NCBI GenBank assembly: GCA_035527455.1
Contig: DATLAN010000371.1
Span: forward strand, 1 to 9,358
Length of the DNA: 9,358 nt
Direction: 5' to 3'
Source: DATLAN01 sp035527455
GTDB lineage: Bacteria > Planctomycetota > Planctomycetia > Pirellulales > Thermoguttaceae
The notes under the pieces were generated by a model. That model had not been told where the DNA came from. It did not search any database and saw only the letters and a list, made by a program, of their open reading frames with translations. A program made the translations under genes and the position numbers. Within the stretch, counting starts at the first letter, position 1. Every line of letters starts with the position of its first letter. Positions 1 through 5,974 of the stretch are shown piece after piece.

Positions 1-472
1 ACTTGTGGAACGTGGTCCACGGCCATTTCGCCGGTGCGTCCACATACCCGTGCTTGACGGGATTGTAGTGGACGTAGTCGAAGTGACCTTCGAAGTCGCA
101 TTCGTCTCGGATCGTGTGTTCCATGAAACGCGGTTGCCACACGCCGCGACGCTCCTGTCGCCGCTGGCCCGCACTGACTCGGCGCTCCCGGCCGCCGGAA
201 GCCAGCCAGTCGCGGGTGAACCGGGCTTTGATCGCCGACCAGCGTATCGAGTAGTTCTCGTCGCCCTGCGGGAGTGTCCAGATCGTGTGGAGGTGATCTG
301 GGAGCAAAACCAAGGCACGGATCTCGAAAGGACGGTCTTCCCTCGCCGTCCGCATCGACTCTCGCAGTAGCCGCCGCGCCGTTTCCTCGCAAAGAAAGGG
401 CGTCCGGCCGTACGTGACCAAGGTAAAGAAATAGGTGCCGCCGGGAACGTACCATCGTCGATAATCAGGCAT
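1..472 (-). CDS. REP-associated tyrosine transposase (RAYT, Y1/HUH family), 3' end outside window
   Basis: This reading frame is open from an ATG at 472 to the window edge (157 codons), so the C-terminus is missing. The protein looks like a single-domain HUH (Y1) transposase of the REP-associated branch related to IS200/IS605 TnpA. The metal-binding HxH is seen as PDHLHTIW (H60, H62). The segment FDYVHYNPVKHGYV (about residues 131-144) is the family's C-terminal signature and carries the likely nucleophilic tyrosine (Y133 or Y136). WQPRF and the terminal WPWTTFHK are also typical. Proteins of this family nick single-stranded DNA at REP hairpins and are usually single-copy and domesticated rather than flanked by IS ends. 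A perfect inverted pair of GTAG-headed hairpins lies 31 bp upstream of the start (504-583), as expected for a RAYT and its REPs. No frameshift is seen in the visible part. The family call is strong; activity is not shown. Confidence 0.9.
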   Translation of the reverse strand, partial: MPDYRRWYVPGGTYFFTLVTYGRTPFLCEETARRLLRESMRTAREDRPFEIRALVLLPDHLHTIWTLPQGDENYSIRWSAIKARFTRDWLASGGRERRVSAGQRRQERRGVWQPRFMEHTIRDECDFEGHFDYVHYNPVKHGYVDAPAKWPWTTFHK

Positions 473-503
473 TTCGGAAGTATAGCCGATGGTGCCGAAG
501 AAA

Positions 504-583
504 GTAGGTCAGGGCTTGCCCTGACGAATCTCGACGACGACATGGTGTCGGACCACAATCCGTCAGGGCAAGCCCTGACCTAC
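504..583. repeat. REP/BIME-like inverted pair, family A, next to the RAYT
   Basis: Two perfect 23-bp arms (504-526 and 561-583) are reverse complements separated by 34 bp. Each arm is itself a unit: GTAG, then the hairpin GTCAGGGC-TT-GCCCTGAC with an 8-bp stem. The GTAG heads face outward (504-507 on plus; 583-580 on minus). GTAG or GGAG heads followed by a hairpin are the recognised form of REP elements used by RAYTs, so these are the likely cognate sites of the transposase at 1-472. The arms could also pair with each other as a 23-bp cruciform. Confidence 0.85.
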
Positions 584-588
584 AAGAG

Positions 589-608
589 AAAAACCGGAGA
601 CCCCGGCC
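589..608 (-). terminator. candidate intrinsic terminator after lpxI
   Basis: On the minus strand a small hairpin GGCCGG-GGTCT-CCGG (608-594) runs into TTTTTCTCTT. It lies about 105 nt past the lpxI stop and just before the family A repeats. The stem is short (4 GC pairs, extendable by two G-U pairs into the T run), so the call is tentative. The rest of 473-713 holds no convincing gene. Confidence 0.35.
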
Positions 609-713
609 TGTTCGAGACACAGAGGTGGGGAGGTGGGAATTGAAGTGGGGAGTGAAAAAGTTGCGGGATGGACGCCGCGAAGACCGCGGGATGGTCGGGC
701 GTCCAAAACTCTT

Positions 714-1709
714 CTACCTTTCCCTCGATCGGCTCGGGGTCTCCGGAATGTCTTGGTTGCCGTTCTGGTTGCTGCTGTCGGCCGCCGACGCCGTCGGCAA
801 TATCGCCTTCGGCCGGCGATTATCCAGTGCTACGATGACCAGCTTGTTTCGGTTCGCGAAATCGATCGATTCCGATTCGTTCAGGATGATCGTTCGATCG
901 GCTTCCACTGCCAGCACGGCGGCGCCTGCCTCGACCATGGTCTGGAGGGTTCCCAGCCCGATGGTGGGCACGTCGAAGCGCATGTCCTGCCCCGGCTTGG
1001 CGGTCTTGACCACGGTGAATCGACCCGACTTGCAGAGACGGCCTGCCCGGCGGATGCACTCGTCGGTTCCCTCGATGGCTTCCAGCGCGAGCACGGCCTG
1101 ATCCTTCACGGCCACGCTTTGTCCCACGTCGAGCCGGCCCAACTCCTTGGCAAGCTGCCAGCCGAACTCGATGTCCTTCTGCTGCCAGGCCGAGGGACCG
1201 CGCCGGGTAAGCTGCCCTTGCTGGAGAAGCAACTCGGGCGCGTAGTCGGTGGCCGGAGCAAAGCGGATGCCTTCGGAGGCAAACTCATCCACAACGGCAC
1301 CCAACAGCGTGTCGTCGCGGCAATCCTTCCGGCGCGTGAGGAAATGGGGGATGAACATGCGGATGGTTCGCAGATCGGGCAAGTACCTCAACCATCCCCA
1401 ATGGCGGAACAACGCCACCTTGTGGATCTTGCCGGCCATCGTGGCGTCGGTGATGCCGTGTCGCTTGAAGTAGCGGATGGCGGCGCCGAACTTGGCCAGC
1501 CCGTTGTAGCGAAACTCGTCGCACAAGTCGGCCAACCGGGGATCGGCCTCGCCGATCACGCCCAGGCAGTAAACCCGATAGCCTTGCCGGCGAAGGGCTT
1601 GGGCGACCCTCAACGGGTAGTCGCCCCAGCCGGCGATCAGCCCGATCCGACCCGGCCGTCGCTGGTGGGCGGCGTCGATGCGAGTCGTCTTGTGGTGCGT
1701 TCCCCCCAC
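714..1709 (-). CDS. lpxI: UDP-2,3-diacylglucosamine pyrophosphatase LpxI
   Basis: LpxI hydrolyses UDP-2,3-diacylglucosamine to lipid X and UMP, the fourth step of lipid A synthesis, in bacteria that lack LpxH. The protein has 331 residues from a GTG at 1709. The N-terminal domain opens with RIGLIAGWGDYP (about 21-32) and contains the family-typical MAGKIHK (91-97). The C-terminal catalytic domain shows KDQAVLALEAIEGTDECI (202-219), whose EGTD aspartate (D216) probably corresponds to the essential metal-binding aspartate of the family. FDVPTIGLGTL (245-255) follows. The last 30 or so residues are polar and look like an unconserved tail. The GTG start is supported by TAAGGAGAG just upstream, where TAA is the lpxD stop. 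The gap to lpxD is 13 bp, so the two are surely co-transcribed. Identification is strong; the exact catalytic residue is by family analogy. Confidence 0.93.
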   Translation of the reverse strand: MGGTHHKTTRIDAAHQRRPGRIGLIAGWGDYPLRVAQALRRQGYRVYCLGVIGEADPRLADLCDEFRYNGLAKFGAAIRYFKRHGITDATMAGKIHKVALFRHWGWLRYLPDLRTIRMFIPHFLTRRKDCRDDTLLGAVVDEFASEGIRFAPATDYAPELLLQQGQLTRRGPSAWQQKDIEFGWQLAKELGRLDVGQSVAVKDQAVLALEAIEGTDECIRRAGRLCKSGRFTVVKTAKPGQDMRFDVPTIGLGTLQTMVEAGAAVLAVEADRTIILNESESIDFANRNKLVIVALDNRRPKAILPTASAADSSNQNGNQDIPETPSRSRER

Positions 1710-1716
1710 GGCCGTT

Positions 1717-1725
1717 CTCTCCTTA
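1717..1725 (-). promoter_or_regulatory. ribosome binding site of lpxI fused to the lpxD stop
   Basis: The minus strand reads TAA-GGAGAG-AACGGCC-GTG. The lpxD stop codon runs straight into a good Shine-Dalgarno sequence, with 9 nt between GGAG and the GTG. This fixes the lpxI start at 1709 and suggests translational coupling with lpxD. Confidence 0.75.
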
Positions 1726-2811
1726 CGCGGCGACTCGATTCTCTACCCCACGGTTCTCTTCCGCGGAAGCCTCTTCCCGGGCGGCCGCTTCTTCGACGAG
1801 TTTGTCCACGGTCCGCTGCAATGCCTTGAGCTGGCGCCGCATTTCGGGCAGCTTGGACAGGGCCGCTTGTTTGATTTTTTGTTCCCGCTCGGGCGTGGCG
1901 GGGATGCCGATCATGCGGCTGCGGTCCGGCACGTCGTTGATGATTCCGGCCATGGCCCCCAGCACGGCGCCATGGCCGATGTGGACGTGATCCCGCACGC
2001 CGACCTGTCCGGCCATCACCACGTAGTCGCCCGTGGTCGTGCTGCCGGCCACGCCCACCTGCGAGCAGAGCATATTGTGCCGGCCGATGCGGCAGTTGTG
2101 GGCGACCATCACCAGGTCGTCGATCTTGGTTCCCTCGCCGATCGTCGTGGGGCCGTAAGTCCCGCAGTCGATCGTGGTGCCGGCACCGATCTCCACGTCC
2201 GCGCCCAACACGACGTTTCCCAACTGGGGCGAGAGTTCGTGATGGTCGTCGACGAAGGAGTATCCGAACCCGTAGGCCCCCAACACGGCATTCGCGTGGA
2301 TCATGCATCGGGGGCCGACGACCGTGTCTTCATACAGCACTGCATTGGGAAAGATGGTCACGTTCTGGCCGATCTTCGAGCCGGCCATGATGTGGACGCC
2401 CGAATGAATCGTCGAACCGGCCCCGATCACCACGTCGTCGCCGATCGTGGCCAGCGGGTGGACGTCGACCCCTTCGCCCAGTTGGGCGGTGGGGCTGACC
2501 ACGGCCAGCGGACTGATCCCGACCCGCTCTTTCCGCCGGCGGGGACGGAAATGCGTGACGATGGCCGAGAACGCGGCGTGGATGTCGTCGACCTGGATCG
2601 CGGGGATTCCCTCGGGCAGGAAGGTCCTGGGAGCGAGCACGGCCGCAGCCCGACAGCCGGCCAGGTCCCGGTTCCTTTCGTCGCCGTCGGCCAGCGTGAT
2701 CTCGCCCGGTTTAGCATCGCGAAGTGTCGCGGCCCCGTGGACAACCAGCGTACCGTCACCCAGCAAAGACCCGTCGACCAGCGCCGCCAGCTCAGTGAGA
2801 GTTGCCTGCAT
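1723..2811 (-). CDS. lpxD: UDP-3-O-acylglucosamine N-acyltransferase LpxD
   Basis: LpxD transfers a hydroxyacyl chain from acyl-ACP to the 2-amino group of UDP-3-O-acylglucosamine, the third step of lipid A synthesis, in the cytoplasm as a trimer. The chosen ATG at 2811 gives 362 residues, close to the usual 340-360. An in-frame ATG 39 bp upstream (2850) would only add an unconserved leader. Residues 1-95 form the uridine-binding domain. Residues 97-305 are a left-handed beta-helix of hexapeptide repeats. The catalytic histidine is H238 in DDLVMVAHN, matching His239 of the E. coli enzyme. VEIGAGTTID (206-215) is also characteristic. The C-terminal helix (about 308-345) matches the family's ACP-contacting helical tail and may be coiled. 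AAGGA lies 11-15 nt upstream of the ATG. The gene sits 112 bp after uppS and 13 bp before lpxI. Confidence 0.95.
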   Translation of the reverse strand: MQATLTELAALVDGSLLGDGTLVVHGAATLRDAKPGEITLADGDERNRDLAGCRAAAVLAPRTFLPEGIPAIQVDDIHAAFSAIVTHFRPRRRKERVGISPLAVVSPTAQLGEGVDVHPLATIGDDVVIGAGSTIHSGVHIMAGSKIGQNVTIFPNAVLYEDTVVGPRCMIHANAVLGAYGFGYSFVDDHHELSPQLGNVVLGADVEIGAGTTIDCGTYGPTTIGEGTKIDDLVMVAHNCRIGRHNMLCSQVGVAGSTTTGDYVVMAGQVGVRDHVHIGHGAVLGAMAGIINDVPDRSRMIGIPATPEREQKIKQAALSKLPEMRRQLKALQRTVDKLVEEAAAREEASAEENRGVENRVAA

Positions 2812-2923
2812 GATGCCGGATTCCTTTCCGTGCAGAGCCCATCCATGCACCCCCTTGAAGGGAGGGCTAGAGATTCAAAAGCGGCCCAATCTACCTCATC
2901 GCCAACAACCACACAAGAGCAGT

Positions 2924-3688
2924 CTAGGAGTCGGCACGAGCAAGCCCCCCGAACCGGCGGTCGCGGTTGGCGAAGCTGCGGATGGCGGCGTGGAGTTGGG
3001 CCTCGTCGAATTCGGGCCAGCAGAGGTCGGTCACCCAAATCTCGGCGTAACTGATCTGCCACAGCAGGAAATTGCTCACGCGCATCTCGCCCGCCGTGCG
3101 GATCAACAGGTCGAGTTCGGGCATGCCGGCCGTGTCGAGATAGCGTTGGAGGGTTTGCTCGGTCAACTCGCCGGGATCCAGGCGGCCGGCTCGGACCTCT
3201 TCGGCAACGCGGCGCATCGCGTCGACCAGTTCCGCCCGGCCCCCGTAGTTGATCGCCAGGCAAAGCCGCAAGCCGGAATTCTCCCGGCTGAGTTCTACCG
3301 TGCGATCCATCTCCCGGAGCACTTCCTCGGGGATGCCCTGCCGGCGTCCGATCACCGCCACCTGGACGTTCTGGTCCATGATCGTCGCCCGCTCCTCGAT
3401 CATGTACTGCTCGAGCAGGTGCATGAGGAACTCGAGTTCGGCCGGCGGGCGTTTCCAGTTTTCGCTGGAAAGGCAGTAGAGGGTAAGCTGCTCGATCCCC
3501 AGCCGCGTACACTCCTCGGTGGTCCGTCGCACGCTGGCCACGCCGCGGCGATGTCCCTCGATTCGCGGCAGGCCCTGTTGCTGGGCCCAACGCCCGTTGC
3601 CGTCCATGATCACGGCGATGTGACGAGGCATCTTCCCCCGCGGCACGTCGAATACTTCTTTCGTCGGAACTGCGGAAGGATCGGACAT
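2924..3688 (-). CDS. uppS: (di-trans,poly-cis)-undecaprenyl-diphosphate synthase / isoprenyl transferase UppS
   Basis: UppS condenses isopentenyl diphosphate onto farnesyl diphosphate in cis to make the C55 carrier used for peptidoglycan and surface glycans. The ATG at 3688 gives 254 residues, the usual length. Signature elements are all in place: MDGNGRWA (28-35) with catalytic D29, H46 in EGHRRG, LSSENW (73-78), RTAGEMRVSNFLLWQ (197-211) and E216. The family usually has RTSGE; here the serine is alanine (A199), a conservative change. An upstream in-frame extension to 3832 overlaps purA and is not conserved, so it is not used. No Shine-Dalgarno sequence is visible before the ATG. The purA stop lies 25 bp upstream, so the two are probably one transcript. 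A 112-bp gap separates it from lpxD. Confidence 0.95.
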   Translation of the reverse strand: MSDPSAVPTKEVFDVPRGKMPRHIAVIMDGNGRWAQQQGLPRIEGHRRGVASVRRTTEECTRLGIEQLTLYCLSSENWKRPPAELEFLMHLLEQYMIEERATIMDQNVQVAVIGRRQGIPEEVLREMDRTVELSRENSGLRLCLAINYGGRAELVDAMRRVAEEVRAGRLDPGELTEQTLQRYLDTAGMPELDLLIRTAGEMRVSNFLLWQISYAEIWVTDLCWPEFDEAQLHAAIRSFANRDRRFGGLARADS

Positions 3689-3713
3689 GGGATTGAGGGG
3701 CTGTCGAGCGAGG

Positions 3714-5018
3714 CTAAGCCGCGAGCGGTCGGGGGCCCTTGAAAATCGTCTGCACGCGGTCGGGACCGACCGAAACGACTTCCACCGGCCGGCCCACCAG
3801 TTCGCTGAGCCGATCGAGGTAGTCGCGGGCATTCTGCGGCAACCGGGCGTAGTCGCGAACGTCGCTGATTTCCTGCTGCCAGCCGGGCAGGGTCTCGTAA
3901 ATCGGCACCACCTGGCGAAGATCGTCCACGTGGCTGGGAAAATCCTTCGTGCGATGCCCGGCCAATTCGTACGCGGTGCAGATCTTCAACTCGGGCAACT
4001 GGCTGAGCACGTCCAACAACATCACGGCCAGCACGTCCACGCCGCTCAGGCGGGCCGTATATCGCGTGGCCACCGCGTCGAACCAGCCGCACCGCCGCGG
4101 ACGCTTGGTCACCGTGCCGTATTCGTTTCCCCGGTCGCGAATATGCTGGCCGGTGTCGTTGTCCTGTTCGGTCGGGAACGGCCCGCCGCCGACGCGAGTG
4201 GTGTAAGCCTTGAGGATGCCGACGACCTTGGAGATGTATTTGCCCGGCACGCCCGAACCGCTCGAAACGCCCACGCCCGAACTGTTGCTGCTGGTGACGA
4301 ACGGGAAGGTGCCGTGGTCGATGTCCAGCAGGGATCCCTGGGCGCCCTCGAACAGGACCCTCTTGTCGGCCTCCACCGCGTCGAGCAGATAGGCGGTCGT
4401 GTCGGCCACGTGGGGCTTCAGCCGCCGGGCATAGCCGTCGTACTGCGCGCAGATTTCGTCGGCGTCGAGCCGCACTTCGTCTTCCCCGCCCAGCCCGGTG
4501 AGGATCTGCCTCTTGGCCTCGACGATCTTCCCGATCCGGTCGTGGAAATTGTCGCGATACATGTCGCCCAAGCGGATGGCGAACGACCGGCCGACCTTGT
4601 CGCAATAGCACGGTCCGATGCCCCGCATCGTGGTGCCGATCGCCTCGCCGCTGGTACACTGCTTGTCGATCAGCCGGTCTTCCTCGAAGTGCCATGGGAA
4701 GATCACGTGAGCGCGGTCGCTGAGCATGAGGTTCTCGGCGACTTTGATCCCGCGGGCGATCAGTCCGTCGATTTCCTCCAGGATACCGGCCGGATCGAGG
4801 ACCACGCCGCCGGCGACGACGCACTGCACGTTCGGTGCGAAGATGCCGCTGGGGATCAGCGAGAGTTTGTAGGTTTCCCCTCCAGCCACGACCGTGTGGC
4901 CCGCATTGGCCCCACCCTGATAGCGGACCACGATGTCGTGCTGTTCGGTCAACAGATCGACGATTTTCCCCTTCGCCTCATCGCCCCATTGCAGTCCGAC
5001 AACACACGTAGCAGGCAC
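3714..5018 (-). CDS. purA: adenylosuccinate synthetase PurA
   Basis: PurA joins IMP and aspartate at the expense of GTP to give adenylosuccinate, the committed step to AMP. The protein has 434 residues (E. coli: 432) from a GTG at 5018, and residue numbering matches E. coli in the N-terminus. Catalytic D13 lies in QWGDEAKGK and H41 in NAGHT. Also seen are RGIGPCYCDK (132-141), the IMP-binding loop region FEGAQGSLLDIDHG (223-236), TRVGGGPFPTE (274-284) and KRPRRCGWFDA (305-315). One oddity is that the usual GDEGKGK reads GDEAKGK, with Ala at position 15. The usual GGHNAGHT reads GGANAGHT. The rest is fully standard. GTG fits because the conserved VVGLQWGD follows at once and no better upstream start exists. 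GAGG lies about 12 nt upstream. A candidate promoter and leader hairpin precede it. Confidence 0.96.
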   Translation of the reverse strand: MPATCVVGLQWGDEAKGKIVDLLTEQHDIVVRYQGGANAGHTVVAGGETYKLSLIPSGIFAPNVQCVVAGGVVLDPAGILEEIDGLIARGIKVAENLMLSDRAHVIFPWHFEEDRLIDKQCTSGEAIGTTMRGIGPCYCDKVGRSFAIRLGDMYRDNFHDRIGKIVEAKRQILTGLGGEDEVRLDADEICAQYDGYARRLKPHVADTTAYLLDAVEADKRVLFEGAQGSLLDIDHGTFPFVTSSNSSGVGVSSGSGVPGKYISKVVGILKAYTTRVGGGPFPTEQDNDTGQHIRDRGNEYGTVTKRPRRCGWFDAVATRYTARLSGVDVLAVMLLDVLSQLPELKICTAYELAGHRTKDFPSHVDDLRQVVPIYETLPGWQQEISDVRDYARLPQNARDYLDRLSELVGRPVEVVSVGPDRVQTIFKGPRPLAA

Positions 5019-5052
5019 AGAACCGGCCCTCGATTCCAGGGTTCACGCGCTA

Positions 5053-5070
5053 TCCCGGGGCACCCCGGGA
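5053..5070 (-). promoter_or_regulatory. strong hairpin in the purA leader
   Basis: TCCCGGGG-TG-CCCCGGGA is a perfect 8-bp, nearly all-GC palindrome. It lies 34 bp upstream of the purA GTG and, if the promoter at 5085-5113 is right, within about 10 nt of the 5' end of the transcript. No T run follows, so it is not a terminator by itself. It may stabilise the mRNA end or take part in regulation. It lacks a GTAG head and is not one of the REP families of this window. Confidence 0.5.
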
Positions 5071-5084
5071 CTTCCAAACATATC

Positions 5085-5113
5085 AGTCTACAAACCGCCG
5101 TATCGGGGGTCAA
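5085..5113 (-). promoter_or_regulatory. candidate sigma70-type promoter for purA
   Basis: The minus strand shows TTGACC (5113-5108), a 17-bp spacer and TAGACT (5090-5085), giving 5/6 and 4/6 matches to the consensus. Transcription would start near 5078, leaving a leader of about 60 nt that holds the hairpin at 5053-5070. It is the best promoter-like match found upstream of the purA-uppS group. Confidence 0.45.
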
Positions 5114-5260
5114 GGGAGTCGGGCCGGCCAGGATGAATAAATGCGGAAGGAACGGCCCGGGGGTGAGCCAGGGACGGCCCGAATGGCGGAGAACAAGCAA
5201 ATCGGCTGCCAGAACTCACCGCAAACGCCCAACTGCCATTCACCGTGACACGAATTCCTT

Positions 5261-5302
5261 CATTCATCATTCATCATTCATCATTCATCCTTCATCCTTC
5301 TC
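5261..5302. repeat. 7-bp microsatellite (CATTCAT), four perfect and two degenerate units
   Basis: Four exact CATTCAT units run from 5261 to 5288, followed by CCTTCAT and CCTTCTC. The tract lies just after the methyltransferase stop (5310) and upstream of the purA promoter. The AT-rich heptamer stands out in this GC-rich region. No reading frame uses it. The rest of 5114-5309 holds nothing recognisable. Confidence 0.85.
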
Positions 5303-5309
5303 CCCCCGC

Positions 5310-5810
5310 TCACCCCCCGGGGTACTGCCGGCAGAATTCATAGAGCGCCATCGCCGCCGCCGTGGCCGCGTTGTGGCTGTAGGGCATCCCGTAGACCGGG
5401 ATCTCGACCACGTGGTCCAGCAGCCGCAACACGTCCTCCTCCAGGCCCAGCCGCTCGTTGCCCACCACCAGCACGGTCTTGCACCGGAAGGAGAACTCGA
5501 AGAGCGACCGCGAATCGGTCGTCTGCTCCAGGCCGACCAGCTCGAATCCCTCCTGCCGAAGCCTCTCGAGCACCGGCGGCAGCGTGCGATGGACCTCCAG
5601 GCGGATCGACGGGCCGGTCTCCCTCGCGATCTTGTCGATCACCTTGGCGGTGCCACAGCAGATCATCCGCCGCACCCCGCAACAACCGGCGGTCCGCACG
5701 ATGCGGGAGAGGTTGACGTTGCTGCGCATCGGCGGGCAGGCCACGATCAGCTCCCGCGGCTGCTCCAGCTCCGCCGGCGGTTTGTGGCGTTGGTGGATGA
5801 AATCGGGCAT
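5310..5810 (-). CDS. SpoU/TrmH-family RNA 2'-O-methyltransferase, short form
   Basis: This is a SPOUT-class methyltransferase that would transfer a methyl group from SAM to a ribose 2'-OH of tRNA or rRNA; the target base cannot be read from sequence. The ATG at 5810 gives 166 residues, the length of single-domain members such as TrmL, with no separate RNA-binding domain. Motif 1 is SNVNLSRIVRTAG (30-42). Motif 2 is LVVGNERLGLEEDVL (114-128) with EIP at 136-138. Motif 3 is YSHNAATAAAMALYE (144-158), where most relatives have SLNVS. These form the knotted SAM site. Alternative starts are an ATG at 5828, which lies inside a REP element, and a TTG at 5840. The start at 5810 avoids the repeat and begins MPDFIHQRHK. 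No clear Shine-Dalgarno sequence precedes it. A 291-bp gap separates it from purA. Confidence 0.88.
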   Translation of the reverse strand: MPDFIHQRHKPPAELEQPRELIVACPPMRSNVNLSRIVRTAGCCGVRRMICCGTAKVIDKIARETGPSIRLEVHRTLPPVLERLRQEGFELVGLEQTTDSRSLFEFSFRCKTVLVVGNERLGLEEDVLRLLDHVVEIPVYGMPYSHNAATAAAMALYEFCRQYPGG

Positions 5811-5820
5811 CGGCTTGATT

Positions 5821-5874
5821 GTAGCCATCTTGCTCCGCAAGATGAAGCTTCGTCTCGCGCAGCGAGACGGCTAC
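5821..5874. repeat. REP/BIME-like inverted pair, family C, just upstream of the methyltransferase start
   Basis: Two 31-nt units face each other and share the central palindrome GAAGCTTC (5844-5851). The plus unit (5821-5851) is GTAG-C, then stem CATCTTGC, loop TCC, stem GCAAGATG. The minus unit (5874-5844) is GTAG-C, then CCGTCTCGC pairing as CGTCTCGC, loop TGC, GCGAGACG. They agree at 26 of 31 positions. Four of the five differences are two compensated base-pair changes (A-T/G-C and T-A/C-G); the fifth is in the loop. The heads face outward. The element overlaps the upstream ATG (5828) of the methyltransferase. Confidence 0.85.
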
Positions 5875-5882
5875 CATAAGAA

Positions 5883-5919
5883 CAAGATGAAGCTTCGTCT
5901 CGCGCAGCGAGACGGCTCC
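5883..5919 (-). repeat. third family C unit, head GGAG, part of a 35-bp direct repeat
   Basis: Positions 5883-5917 repeat 5838-5872 exactly (35 bp, period 45). On the minus strand the unit reads GGAG (5919-5916), C, CGTCTCGC-TGC-GCGAGACG (5914-5896). The head is GGAG rather than GTAG, a variant also known for RAYT-linked REPs. The tandem copy suggests local duplication of one BIME arm. Confidence 0.85.
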
Positions 5920-5940
5920 CAGACGCCTCCCCGTGAGAAA

Positions 5941-5974
5941 CGGGCCGGGGATCGCAAAGGCGATCCTCGACCCG
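5941..5974. repeat. long imperfect hairpin, no GTAG head
   Basis: Fifteen-base arms (5941-5955 and 5960-5974) flank an AAAG loop. Thirteen pairs are Watson-Crick. One of the other two is a G-U pair in plus-strand RNA and the other is a G-U pair in minus-strand RNA. No T run follows on either strand, so it is not an intrinsic terminator. It lies about 130 bp upstream of the methyltransferase start and may sit in that gene's leader. Confidence 0.6.

Noticed and set aside
633..1829. Long plus-strand open frame of 398 codons opposite lpxI
   Set aside because: It is the antisense shadow of lpxI and the end of lpxD, has no family motifs and is made long by GC-rich codon bias.
5261..5302. Iteron-like origin
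   Set aside because: The repeats are perfect heptamers without DnaA-box similarity, and no replication gene is nearby.
3687..5879. Plus-strand open frame of 730 codons across purA and the methyltransferase
   Set aside because: It runs antisense to two well-identified genes, the CATTCAT tract and a REP element; the protein is low in recognisable motifs.
5838..5917. CRISPR-like array
   Set aside because: There are only two 35-bp repeats with a 10-bp spacer, and the repeat is a GTAG/GGAG hairpin unit; no cas genes are visible.
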